DNA of 64,000 bases from assembly GCA_005406025.1 (NCBI GenBank), contig BGZK01000478.1, positions 1 through 64,000 on the forward strand. Direction: 5' to 3'. This document shows positions 44,640 to 55,380 of the stretch, piece after piece. A program made the translations under genes and the position numbers. Every line of letters begins with the position of its first letter. Positions within the stretch are counted from its first letter, which is position 1. Under the pieces are notes generated by a model. That model had not been told where the DNA came from. It worked only from the letters and a program-made list of their open reading frames with translations, and did no database searches. The DNA is from Eumeta japonica (lineage: Eukaryota > Arthropoda > Insecta > Lepidoptera > Psychidae).

Positions 44640-45000
44640 ATCGCGGATGCGTTTGAACATCATTTATAAATAGTCCTCATTGAACTGTGAGTTTATAATT
44701 GTTCTGATTTCTTATGACGCTGTTTATCATCAAGGTCGTCGCTAGCGTACCGATTTCCGAATTTCGCCTATCGAATGTTTGTTTCCCCGCCGCTGCGAGG
44801 AGAACGTGTTTGTACTAAAGGATTTATTACAACTCGAAACGACTTATTTGCTTTTATATTGTCCAACTTTGAGTTACGCTCTGCGATATCTTTACATGAA
44901 AACTTCGACACATACACACACACACGTACAAAGTGGGTTGAGGCTCAGATAAAAAGGACGTGGACTCACTGTACGTGTTCGAAATATGTGTGTTTATAAT
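44640..45000. other. Unassigned island with a 74-codon frame
   Basis: A CpG-bearing block (GTCGTCGCTAGCGTACCG; CCCCGCCGCTGCGAGGAGAACG) with a plus-strand frame at 44775-44999 that runs into a short (CA)n tract. No domain was recognised. It could be regulatory or a non-coding exon. Confidence 0.25.
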
Positions 45001-45225
45001 AATTTATCCTTTTATTAACTTTCTAACATTATGCGACTTTCAAAATATGCAATTAGATATTCTCATATCTTGTTATGGTACAATCCAATTCAGCAAATAA
45101 TGTAGCTGCTGATTATTTATTAAGGAAATGCTGTAATTAGTTTATATATTAGTTTAAACTATCACTAAGGCAAAGTGGAGATAAATAGTACTTCTCAGCA
45201 GTCAAATAATAAAATAATAACTAAT

Positions 45226-45255
45226 TAAACTTACGCCTACATAGGCGTAAGTTTA
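45226..45255. repeat. Perfect hairpin, 14-bp arms, 2-base spacer
   Basis: TAAACTTACGCCTA (45226-45239), CA, TAGGCGTAAGTTTA (45242-45255). It lies 15 bases before the second copy of the dispersed repeat and may be linked to its end. Confidence 0.95.
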
Positions 45256-45261
45256 TATTAG

Positions 45262-45420
45262 CCAGGGATATCCCAAAAGAGTAGGCAGAGACGATAGATT
45301 TCCACACGGTACGACCTTTGCATATCTCTATTGCCTCATTGACATCCATCTATCTTTTCATGCAGGCTCGTCGGTTTCAGATGCTCAAAATTTGGCCTTT
45401 TTTCACAAATCTTGATAAAT
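45262..45420. repeat. Dispersed repeat, copy 2 of a pair
   Basis: Begins GCCAGGGATATCCC and includes GGCAGAGACGATAGATTTCC, CATGCAGGCTCGTCGGTTTC and AAAATTTGGCC, matching 44150-44345 in direct orientation about 1.1 kb downstream. Confidence 0.78.
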
Positions 45421-46130
45421 ATGGAGAAAAAAACCAAAAATAAAAATTAATTTAAAAATCCTTTTCAATCTTAAAACAGATTTTGCGTCAGTACCCTTTG
45501 TGAAGTTATGACTAAGTCGATCTTATAGTTCTTACCGTTCTGTTTATTATAATACAGATAGTATTTGGTTACAAATCTATTCCGTTAATTATTTAAGAAA
45601 AAAATCCCTGTTTGCAGTATTACTGTCATGAATAAGTAAATGGTTTCACGCTTAGTTTTTTAATTTTTTTTTGTACACTTGCACCCTTTATGCAAGCTAC
45701 TATTGTACTCCAACGAGGAATTGCCATAATCGTCATATTGGTCCAGTTCTTGACGGAAGGTTGTTACGTAATAAGTAAATATAAAGTTTTGATTTACTTT
45801 AAAACTTGAATTTTGTCCTCAAGACAATTAATTTTTTTTTGGTTTACTTTTTGTCAAACGACGTAGCCTAAAAAATTTGTATTGTGATACAGGGCAATAA
45901 AAGAAGAAATTGTTAGGGTTCTCTAAAATAATTTCTTTATTACAAACTATATAAGAACATGAAAAGCTGAAGCAAGTTCAAGCTAGCGGTTCTAACATTC
46001 AACTAATAAAATTTTTAGATTTATTTTATAAAAAATAGTATATTTTTCTGATTTTAGGGTTTTATTGTTGCATTTATTAGATCAAAAATTTTAGACGAAA
46101 ATGTTAAAGTTTAAATTTTATAAAATAATA
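45421..46130. other. Unassigned AT-rich DNA
   Basis: No gene or named repeat seen. Confidence 0.35.
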
Positions 46131-46144
46131 TACAGAAAATAGGT

Positions 46145-46300
46145 TGGTGTAGCCAGAGGTCGCCGGCTTAGTTCGAACATTAAAGTAAATAGATTCAGTA
46201 TCAAGCTCCGTTGCAGCGAGCTAGCGGCCTGGCGACTCCAGTTATGCAAATGTAATGCACCACAACTGGGGCTCGAGCTTTAACAGTTCTTTGTAAATCT
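46145..46300. other. GC-rich block with octamer motif and inverted repeats
   Basis: GTCGCCGGCTTAG and CTAGCGGCCTGGCGAC form a loose inverted pair. CCAGTT/AACTGG flank ATGCAAAT, a perfect POU-octamer site, at about 46240-46270. It could be a regulatory element or a small dispersed repeat. Confidence 0.3.
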
Positions 46301-46724
46301 AGAAACGATTTTAGAAAATCAGGCACCTCCAAAACATAAAAATGATTTTATTCACGAGTCATTCAGAAAAAGAATCGCATGCATCCATCCATTACACGAA
46401 TTATTTACAAGTTTTAATCACTTGTCAGGTACCAGAATTTATAAATAATCGATTTCAATATATTTATGTTTATATCATGATACAGACTTCACATGGTTGG
46501 AATATTAGGAAACTTGAACATAACGTAATTTACTTAATCAATCATTTAACTTCTCTTCAGACTTCATTAAACTTAAAACTAATAAACCAGCTGATCGATT
46601 TATAAAGATATTTCACAGTAGTCGAGGGCACAAACTTTCATGATTCCAATAAAACCTTCTTGCCATTCTTCTTTCTTATCGACTTGGCTAATCTGAATAG
46701 AGTATTTAAAAGAATTAGCCGTTC

Positions 46725-46950
46725 GATTCGAGTCGCAAATACGCGGCAGTCGAACGTCCGCCCGTAAATTCGCATTTCTCGCAACACTCACCGATATCCC
46801 GGCTTCGGCGGGCCGGGTGAGCGCCGAGCAAAGGGCGAGCCGCCCCTCGCATCCGGCCGCCGGCGGCACAATCTACGAATTCGGGACTGCTTCGATACGA
46901 ATGCGAGTTCTTACGAAATATACAGGGGCGTGCCGTGACGGCAAATGGCG
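46725..46950. other. CpG-rich island
   Basis: The most GC-rich stretch of the window, with CGGCTTCGGCGGGCCGGGTGAG, CGAGCCGCCCCTCGC and GGCCGCCGGCGGC. A minus-strand 89-codon frame (46600-46869) covers part of it, with Ala/Arg-rich text expected from GC-rich DNA. It could be a promoter or first exon of a host gene, or a transferred or repeated segment. Confidence 0.35.
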
Positions 46951-47430
46951 TGACGCTTTCTTATGCCATCGTGCCCCCCCATCTTGTGTGTGAACAATAT
47001 TAAAAAGAAAAATCTGAAATACGCTTTATCACAATTAAAATGTAAGAATTAATGTATAGCTTAGAAAATTAAAAATCTCTCAAATACTATTGTTATGAGT
47101 GTGATATTCTTTATACATATTACCTTTTAATATGAAACAAAGCGTATATTATTCTTCTTAAAGATTTATCCATATAATGATAATATTAAACACTAATTAA
47201 TATTTTACAAACAGTTCTTCAACTCAGCACATGCTAATCACAATATAATGTGACATGAAGGCAATTGATCGTACTAAACGGATAATTAATCTAAAATAAC
47301 ATGTAGCAAGCTAAAGTAAAAAATTTTACTGGGAAGGCGAAAAAAAGTTTATTGATCATATCAATGTTGTTTTGTTTCCAAAATTTCATTAAAAAGCAAA
47401 CACCACTAATATGTAATCCATTCGATCAAT
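46951..47430. other. Unassigned AT-rich DNA
   Basis: No gene or named repeat seen. Confidence 0.35.
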
Positions 47431-47439
47431 GTAAACATC

Positions 47440-47690
47440 ACCGAATCCCTTCACAGTGGCAAAATATCGAAGCGGCGGCTAATAGGGCGTCGAAGTGGAG
47501 TCGACGCGGCCTTTAACTAAAGATATCTCCGTGGGCCTTTGTACTTGATTCTCTCCCTTCGAGCACAGATGTTTCTGACGGGGCTAGCGGCCGGCGTAAC
47601 GGATACGCGACGTGAACGAGAGCTGTCGGCGGACGTAAATAGACTGTTCTCGACACCGCAGTGGTCATCGGCTTTGCACTGAACACGCTA
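47440..47690. other. Second GC-rich island
   Basis: Contains GAAGCGGCGGCTAATAGGGCG, GTGGAGTCGACGCGGCC and GCTAGCGGCCGGCGTAACGG. There is no convincing open frame. It ends directly at a perfect 11-bp hairpin (47691-47718). Confidence 0.35.
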
Positions 47691-47718
47691 GTATATGAGA
47701 GACGAGGCTCTCATATAC
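47691..47718. repeat. Perfect hairpin, 11-bp arms, 6-base loop
   Basis: GTATATGAGAG, loop ACGAGG, CTCTCATATAC, at the downstream edge of the GC-rich island. Confidence 0.93.
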
Positions 47719-48440
47719 AATTAAAGAAATTATATAGATTTTTATAGGTATTTCTGCAGTATGTGGTTAAATTGAATTATTACATTGAGAATTTAGTGGA
47801 TTTAGAACGCTCTTATGCTACGAGGATAGCGTACTATTAATTTAATATTCTGATTGGTGTTTCAGTATTTCATTTAAAATGTATTACGGTGACTGGAGTA
47901 TGTCTGGGAAGCAGAAAAATAGATTAATTATTTGATTTCAGAACATTAATATTAGAAAGTCATAGGACTTGTTCAAAAAAATAAATAAACAAATACAAAT
48001 TAAAAACATGAGGTACAAGAAAAGGAATAAAATAACTATTTATCTACACTTCGTTGTCGTACTATATTACAAGCCGTATACATCCAATTCATACCGTATT
48101 ACCTACGGTTTATCACAATGCACAACTTTTTAATCATTACAAAGTCTGTGTTTTTTGAAAATAATAATCATATCAATCTATGTTATATCGTTACCTTTCG
48201 TTTTTATTTGTTAACATATAATTTTTATCTTAGTTGACATTACATCTATGAATACAACTAATGCATAAAGTATGATAGTGGGAACAGAAAGTTATTTCAT
48301 ATCGTTTAGTGCACTGATTTCATGATAATATCAACATCTCACTCTGATTTAGTTTTCTCCTACCTGTTTTTGTTTTCATTTTACATTTTCAAAATTTTTG
48401 GAAATTGTTTCATTTTTGTTCTCACGATGATCATCTTTTT
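47719..48440. other. Unassigned AT-rich DNA
   Basis: No gene or named repeat seen. Confidence 0.35.
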
Positions 48441-48449
48441 AGGAGAGTC

Positions 48450-49350
48450 TCGCAGAAAGAAAAGACTAGCGATAAGAAAGGTGACGGAGTGTACTAGCGT
48501 TCCGAGGGTCATCACATTTAGCTACTCTTGTGCTATCATGTCCTTGGCATATTACACATCTCGATTTGGATGGGAGGGAGTAACATTCGTGACAAATAAC
48601 GTTGAGCCTCTTTAGGATGCTATTTAGTTTTGAACAATAAATATTTATTGGGACAGGAGGCTACAGCGCTCGCGACACATTATGTTCAGCCTTCTTAGCA
48701 TGTGCTTGGTGTCAATTAGTTTTTTTTTTAAGAATTTTAAGAGCAAACGAGCATGCAATCCATTGCAAAGCAAGACCGTGGATATTCGCGACCACAGGTG
48801 TGACAGTGTCGATTTGTGACGGGTGTATTTACCGATGGCAGATGGTATCCGTTACAAAGATTATAAGGCACTTCATGAGCACACAACAGTGTTTATTTAG
48901 ATGAATATAAAATACGTCAATACGCCTACCGCACGGAAGTGCTTCGCCCTGACTTCTCGTCTCGAATACGGTCGCTGCGTCACACGGGGTTGTATCATTC
49001 GTCACCGGATTACATCGACTTCATTCCTGATCGGTTCTGTATGGTTTGTATGTTTGACAAGCCAATTGTAGAATAACATCTAATGTGGGAAAGAAATGCG
49101 TGTCTAAATTTTTGTACTCTAGAGCAATGACCGTAGAGTGGGTGCGTTTCCAAATCTTGTCTACGTTGACTATAAGGGAATCATGTACAGCCTACACCAA
49201 AGGAGCCACTAGCACGTTGCTGGCCTTTTAGAAGAGAATAGGTTGTCTGACCGAGGGGCAAGTGTGGTACCTGAGCTCTCAATTACAGAACTAAATACAA
49301 CAGCGAAAATGTAATTTCATGCGTATGCGTTAGTATGTGTGTGTGTGTGT
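48450..49350. repeat. Composite dispersed repeat region
   Basis: A block near 48580-48630 (GACAAATAACGTTGAGCCTC) recurs at about 48675-48705 (GACACATTATGTTCAGCCTTC). GGAGCCACTAGCACGTTGCTGGCC near 49201 resembles the 35.5 kb block. A 97-codon frame (48322-48615) is unrecognised. A short (GT)n tract lies at 49334-49350. Confidence 0.5.
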
Positions 49351-49439
49351 CTATGAGGGTGTAGTATCTCACCGGTCGAATAGGTCCATTTTCGTGCTGC
49401 AACTAAATTAGTCACACCATAACTCTACCACATTTTAGC

Positions 49440-49900
49440 TTATCATAAATATTTTCTAAGCTGGGAGTGTGTAATTGTTTAAGATATATTTTGCGTAGCC
49501 GTCTAAATTCCTAATAGTTATCAATGTACTATAAATCTTCAGTAATGTACTAAAATGTAAGCGGTCGAAAGACATCTTGTCTAGCCAGATGGTTAGACAA
49601 GATGTCTTACAATTGTGATTTAAATTATGTTAAGAGCTGTATAACACTAAAACTAGTGTAATATAGTTTTTAACGTACTTACAATATTGTCTAAGGTGGG
49701 AATATGTAAACACTCGCAACACATCATGATTAGCTTTTTTATGTAATTCGATTTTCAACATAATATAAATGTTTTCTAAAGTGGGAATATGCACACATTC
49801 GCAAGACATCATAATTAGGCGTTTTAGTGCAATTTCATTTTCAACGTAATACATATATGTATTTTCTAAGGTAGGAGTGTGTAAGCGCTTGCTCATTACG
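49440..49900. repeat. Degenerate tandem repeat of 85-90 bp, interrupted
   Basis: TTTTCTAAGGTGGGAATATG-like motifs occur at about 49451, 49686, 49771 and 49861, followed by CACTCGCAACACATCATGATTAG and similar text. The first unit is separated from the rest by about 150 bp carrying the hairpin at 49569-49608. The minus-strand 88-codon frame shows the repetition as HTPTLENTYMYYVENEIALK / HIPTLENIYIMLKIELHKK. Confidence 0.75.
49569..49608. repeat. Perfect hairpin, 15-bp arms extendable to 18
   Basis: AAGACATCTTGTCTA (49569-49583) pairs perfectly with TAGACAAGATGTCTT (49594-49608). With one G-T wobble the stem reaches 18 bp, leaving loop AGAT. It sits inside the interruption of the 85-90 bp array. 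Confidence 0.95.
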
Positions 49901-51240
49901 TACGTGTTTCGTTTGCTACATGTTGCGAACTACGCTCATAAAATAGATAATTAAATTGCAGAATAATTCCTCTAAAAATGTACATTTCTTGCTTTTAAAA
50001 TGTAAACAACTCCCACGCCTATAAGCAGTTTACTTTTTGAAAGCATTCTCATTGGTTTAATGTTTCAGATTGCAATAAATTTTGTTTGTTCACATCGGAC
50101 ATAACATGTTAATGTCTTGTTTTTTTGTTAATAATACACAGCTTTTTTCACATTCGAAGAATGATCGAGACCATTAATATAATTAGTGTATGACTGTATA
50201 TTTTAATTTTGTATATATTTAATTTGTGTATAATTTGGAAATCAAGTGGTAGAGTCAGTTTTATTTTTTTTTTTAGGTTAAGTTTGATAAATTAAATGTG
50301 TTTCTCTGTTTTGGAAACTTGGATCAATGATTTGATCAATTGGTTTTACAGTAACAACACATCATTATATTATCCGCGCCTATGTGATTCCTTCCGCAAA
50401 CTGATAAAAAATGATACCGGTAACCCTGGTTAAAACAAACCGCTTTAATATGTTCAAAATATTAGTGGGGAGAAGCCTGAGGCATTTGAGTTGCAAGGCA
50501 AACAAAAACACGTAAATAGGCGTTTAATATATTTAGTTTTGGGAAGTTGTGAGATTATTTATAAAATGGACCTGCAAAATCTGTATCCGCAAATCGACCT
50601 AAAATGACAATATTTGTCGAGAAGAAAGGTATCTCAACTCAAAGAAAAAACAATCTGAAATTCGATAATTAGCATATAATATATAATATAAAATATTTTT
50701 TGAGAAAAATATTTTTTGACAAAAAATATTTTATTATGATTGTAAACTACACCTTGATGCAATCAAGTACGGATCATTATGTAGACCATTATACGGAAGA
50801 ACATTTATAAACTTCGCGCTATGAAAACTTAAAATATTCAAAAATTTGAATATTTCTAAAGAAATTAAAAAAATGATAAATAGCAAAACTTTCGGAATTA
50901 CTGGGACCAACATCGTCTGGGACAAGAATCACTGAGACTCTTAATGAATGAAATATCTACGTATCTGACAAATTTTGTGCAAAACCCACAGAGCGCGAGT
51001 CCTATTCGCCCGGTTTTGTTTACATTTTACTTATTGTGTAATGTAGCAGATTCAGTTTAAACAATTTCTTTTCATTAGAATAGTTTTTTTGACCATCTCT
51101 GATCTGTAAATATCATTTAACTTATCAATAATAATAAGAAAAAAATGCTAAACTATATTATTTCCAAGAATACGTCTTTTTCATTTTAATACGTAATATC
51201 ATAAATGACGTACAAATACACACGACAAGAGAATTTCAAT
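49901..51240. other. Unassigned AT-rich DNA
   Basis: Contains a 16-bp triplicate of AAAATATTTTTTGA type at about 50690-50732, and otherwise nothing nameable. Confidence 0.4.
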
Positions 51241-51289
51241 AATTGGCGGCGTCTGCATTATTAATATGTTTCGAGAATGCAAAAATACG

Positions 51290-51690
51290 AAATTCTCTTA
51301 AGAAAAATGAGAGCACAAAATTTTTCTCCCCTCGGAAGGGGTTGGGAAATTTCACAATTTTTTTCGTCAGTAATTTCGGGAACTCGTTTTTGCCGTCAAC
51401 AAAGGATCGGCCTCACAATAAGTGGCGGGGGGATAAGCCGAGTGGAAGGGAGAGTGTTACGGGAAGCGCGCTCCCAATCCGGCAATACATTCCGTCTCGA
51501 CTGCCAGCCGCGGTATTTTATAGAAAACGCTCTCTCAGAATTCTAACCGACGGGGCCCTCAGCCTGTCCGTCACGCTTGGCGCTCGCTGGGAATGCTCTT
51601 TATCATCGGGCGGAATGATCGCTATTAGGGCGGGACAAGGAAGTTCAGCGGCCGATATAATTTAATTAGCAAATTTCAGAAAGTGACTCT
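51290..51690. promoter_or_regulatory. Candidate non-coding regulatory island
   Basis: A 400-bp non-repetitive block of balanced composition (for example GGATCGGCCTCACAATAAGTG, GGGGCCCTCAGCCTGTCCGTC, TTATCATCGGGCGG) ending in TTTAATTAGCAAATTTCAG with a homeodomain-type core. Two overlapping open frames of 140 and 89 codons cross it in different frames, neither recognised, and neither starts at a good ATG. A host exon cannot be ruled out. Confidence 0.3.
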
Positions 51691-52330
51691 TATGAAGTGT
51701 CACGATGTCTCTTGCTACATACGTTTAAAATAGCGAAGCTTTAATTTCTACGTTGTTACTGGATAGATCAAGGATGTCTCATAGGAGGTCGGAAAATTTT
51801 TCTTCGAAAAATAATACTTTGTACGGGACAAAGTATTTCTTTTTTGTCACTCCACCAAATTTAAATTCAAAATCAAAATTTTAAGTGCCTTTATTTCACA
51901 GGTCATTACATAAAACTTGAAAAACACCATTATCCAATATTATTCTGAATTTACCAGTCATTCAAGAGCCACTTTTTCTCAAGAACAAAGAGCAAGAAAC
52001 TTAGGGTGTGTTCTTTTCAATTTTTCTTGTATACGATCACAATCACGAGTATAAAAATATCACAGATAGATAAAAATAAAAGCAAGCAAGCAGAAAAAAA
52101 TAAAAGATGGACATAACCATCTTTTGAGGACAAACGTTTGTATGTTCGTCCTCAAAAAAATTGGAAATATTTTAATACTTTTTTTTTACCAAAGTTCAAT
52201 GATGACTTTTATTTTTATATATGTCTTCTCCGTTGCATATCTATAAGGACTTACTTGAACATGCACAGCCACATCCTCATCAACTTTTTCGAAAATTTAT
52301 ATAATTGGCTGACATGCAAGCATAGTTTAT
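51691..52330. other. Unassigned AT-rich DNA
   Basis: No gene or named repeat seen apart from a short inverted pair around 52113-52159: ACCATCTTTTGAGGACAAACG and the facing GTTCGTCCTCAAAA share the core TTTGAGGAC in opposite orientations. Confidence 0.4.
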
Positions 52331-52334
52331 TTTT

Positions 52335-53480
52335 GACCGACTTCAAAAAAAGGAGGAAGTAGGTCCTCAGTTCATCTCTATTTTTTGTGTATATGTTACG
52401 TGACATTTTCGTCAATTGTGAACCGATTTCGAAAATTATTTTTTCGTCGAAAGATTATACTCCCGAAATCGTCCCATTGTCGCCGAGTTAGGATTTAATG
52501 ACGCCATTCCAGGGAAATCGACGGATACCCTCAAATATTATAAGGACGTGTAGGTTTAAGCTCTTATTTAAATTATTATTCAGGTGTTCGCGTCTGGGAG
52601 TCATCACCTCATGCTGTTAAGCTGATAACGGAAGCCTCAGCACTACTCAATAGTTAGAACTTAGGATTTGTGAATAGAACCTGCTTCATAATGGCTAATA
52701 GTAAGCTTTCGAATTTCATTTGTTTTGTTCAATCCCGTATATCACATCGCTATCAAAAGTCTGATGATGGAGCCAAGGATGAATAGTGGAATTCTTAAGC
52801 ACTTATTAGTAACCTGCTCGAGTTTGGGTTCATCTGTTTTGTTTTGAAGAATTTGATATTTTATGCTTTTAATGATGGCATAATGATAAAGCCAGAACGT
52901 AGAAGTTACAAGTAAACCGCTCGAGTTTGGGTTCTTCGTTTTAGTTTAACGAATTTTATATATTACATTTTTTAATGTGGACTTGATAATAGAGCGAAAA
53001 AGTAAATAATGAAACTACAATTAATTACACAAAAAAGCAACATTTTCTAGTGAAAACTGGAAAATAAACTAAATTTCACGAAAAGAAAACCAACTACAAA
53101 ATTTGCTTCAACAAAAAAGTTATTAATAGTAATTTGTATGGCCTACAAAAGAAATTTAAATATGTAAAATTTTTATTAACTAAATTTTCGTAATAGTTGT
53201 TTTATCAATTTTTTTTTTTGGATTCGGTGCCAGTCAATGCAAATTTGATATAACATATAACATTTGATATATAACTTACTTATTCTAATTGCATAATATA
53301 TTCATTATATTTACTACTTAAATGTCGAACGCAAACCTTTGTACTCCAAAACCGACCAAGAGACGACAGAGCGTGGAGCGGGAGGGCGCGCAAGGAAACT
53401 TACGTTGTCTGGCACCGACTCCAAAATAAAATTGACCTTTTTATTTTAAGGGCCTTCTGAGGTCGGCTTTTATTTTTATT
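52335..53480. repeat. Dispersed Lepidopteran-type repeat, GACCGACTTC...GGTCGG
   Basis: Starts GACCGACTTCAAAAAAAGGA with GGAGGAAGTAGGTCCTCAGTTC, and ends near CTTCTGAGGTCGGCTTTTATTT, so the ends carry a short inverted match (GACCGACTTC against GAGGTCGG). From memory this start is an abundant moth and butterfly repeat. The interior holds a three-unit imperfect tandem repeat. No coding capacity was seen. Confidence 0.65.
52715..53000. repeat. Three imperfect units of about 102 bp
   Basis: GCTCGAGTTTGGGTTC, then GTTTTGTTTTGAAGAATTTGATATTTTATG and ATGATGGCATAATGATAAAGCC (from 52817) recur from 52919, and a more diverged unit precedes at about 52715. It lies inside the dispersed repeat at 52335-53480. 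Confidence 0.7.
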
Positions 53481-53789
53481 CTTTTTTTTTGGAAAATATT
53501 GTATGTTATATCGATCGTATTTCTGTTGATCAATATTTTTTATTAAATATGACTATTTCTTACATGTATAAAATTCTCATAAAAGAACTAAAATGCCAGA
53601 GGAGACACTGACACCTTAAAACTTAGTTCTTAGAGATACCCGAGAAGTGTCAGCTTGTAAATCGCCCGAACGATCTGCCACTACAACATAAATATTCTAT
53701 GAATATCGGCGGAATGTTTCTAGAACAAAATAAACTAAACTGGTGGTTTTAATAACAAACAATATTCATATTCATATTCTCTTAATTGT

Positions 53790-54125
53790 TTACGCAGCAA
53801 AGCTAAGCCTTTTGGCCAACTTTTTATTATGAGACTTATTGAAGTCTGTCACCCAAATGATATAGCATAATACAGAAGTATCAACAAGGTCTAACTTTTG
53901 ATTTTGCACTAAAATAATTCGGGATCTATACCTTACAATTGAATGTGAAAATTTTATAGACTTTCTTTTCATTAAATTAAGAAGTTGTTTGTTTGAAGTG
54001 AACCGTTTCTCTATTTTCATAATATAATCGTTCACATAGTTATAAGCGAGTTGTCGTCTTTTAACCTTAAATAACAAAAACATGCCTTCTGCAAACAGCA
54101 CTATATCACGAACCTTCTTAGGGAT
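53790..54125 (-). pseudogene. Jockey-like reverse transcriptase fragment
   Basis: The minus-strand frame (103 codons from 54101) matches the palm region of the same family as the copy at 40.6-42.1 kb: VLFAEGMFLLFKVKRRQ, then IKFSHSIVR, ILVQNQKLDLVDTSV and KKLAKRLSFAA. The catalytic FADD is replaced by FAEG, so it is inactive. Homology extends a little upstream to about 54125. It is a short fragment without ends. Confidence 0.88.
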
Positions 54126-54456
54126 ACCATGCTAAATAAGTCGTTAATACGGACTTAAACAGAAACGGACTAAGGATTGATCTCTGTGGTGCCCAGTAGC
54201 ACAACAAACGCTATTTTCTATTTTCAGCCGGGGTATGTCCCGGAAATTATAGTAGGCCAAGCCTTTCATTGTACCCTAGTTCGAGCGTGAAATAAAAGTA
54301 ATCAAGACCTGTCGACACCTAGGTTGAAATTGAAAATACCTAAAAGCTTTCAATTTGTATGGGCGAAAGGGAGCCACGTTGACTCATATTTATAACACGT
54401 GAACTATTGAACTACTATTGTTACCTACGTGTAATGCACCTGCATATATAAATTCG

Positions 54457-54560
54457 AAAATCCGGTCAAGACGGGAGTCATACTCACGCATCCAGAGTTC
54501 CGTATGAACGAACAGCCCGAAGTGAAATTTGCTATGGCACAAATTAAAATCAAACGGGTA
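54457..54560. repeat. Start of dispersed ACCGGCCAAG-type repeat (copy 2)
   Basis: AAAATCCGGTCAAGACGGGAGTC, ACTCACGCATCC and GAGTTCCGTATGAACG match the opening of the family at 23383 and 57745. The far end was not identified. Confidence 0.65.
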
Positions 54561-55002
54561 TTGCATCACCGCTTATAGATTTTAAAATTTATTTTGATAT
54601 AATACAAGAACACGTGTGTTTTAATGATATCTATTGTACCATGCTATGGTACTAAAATTCATATACATGCTCATACGGTGTTGTGCTTAGATTGATAATT
54701 AAAAATTCTGGATATTCACAAGTCTTGTGAACGTATTTAATTTGAAATAATTTTCTTTTAATTTATTTACAGTGATGTATTATTGTGATTTTCTTTAAAT
54801 ATTCAAAAATTTCAAGTCGAGAAATTAAAAAAATGAAAATCAGAAATCAATAAACCACCAAATACATAGAGATAAAATTAAATCCTTAATAAACTTTTAA
54901 ATACACATTCCCAAAGACATTCCACACAATTCCACAAAAAACTATTTTTTTCTCTTTATATGTCTGTAAAACTACCTTTAAGTTTTTTTTTATATATTTT
55001 TT

Positions 55003-55374
55003 CACGTCAGCTATGTCTCGACGTCCGGTTTGTGGTCACCATTCAAAAACCGTTATTCCCCAGCGGTTGTCTGTTTTACGAACGATGTAGCCAGCCCATC
55101 GCCACTTTAACTTATTGATCCTGTCGGCCACTCTTGTTCTACTACGTATTTCGTCGTTTCGGATTTTCTACAACGAAACACGAACAATGCGCTTCGCATC
55201 GCACGTTGAGTGACCCTCAGCTTGTTTATGAGACCGACAGTAAGGGACCACGTTTATCATTCGTATTTTATCAATGGCAACACGCCGTGTTAAAAGAGGT
55301 TTAGCTCCAAGCATTGAGATGTATTGTGCTTGAATATGCTTCGTTATGTAAAGTAATTGGTGTAACCCCTTCAT
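55003..55374 (-). pseudogene. RTE-like reverse transcriptase C-terminal fragment
   Basis: On the minus strand the sequence reads KIRNDEIRSRTRVADRINKLKWRWAGYIVRKTDNRW and then WPQTGRRDI-like text at 55170-55003. This is the C-terminal region of insect endonuclease-reverse transcriptases, as at 1-100. Upstream, in another frame, lies KPLLTRRVAIDKIRMINVVPY (55374-55168). Stops and shifts disable it. Confidence 0.8.
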
Positions 55375-55380
55375 AGAAGA

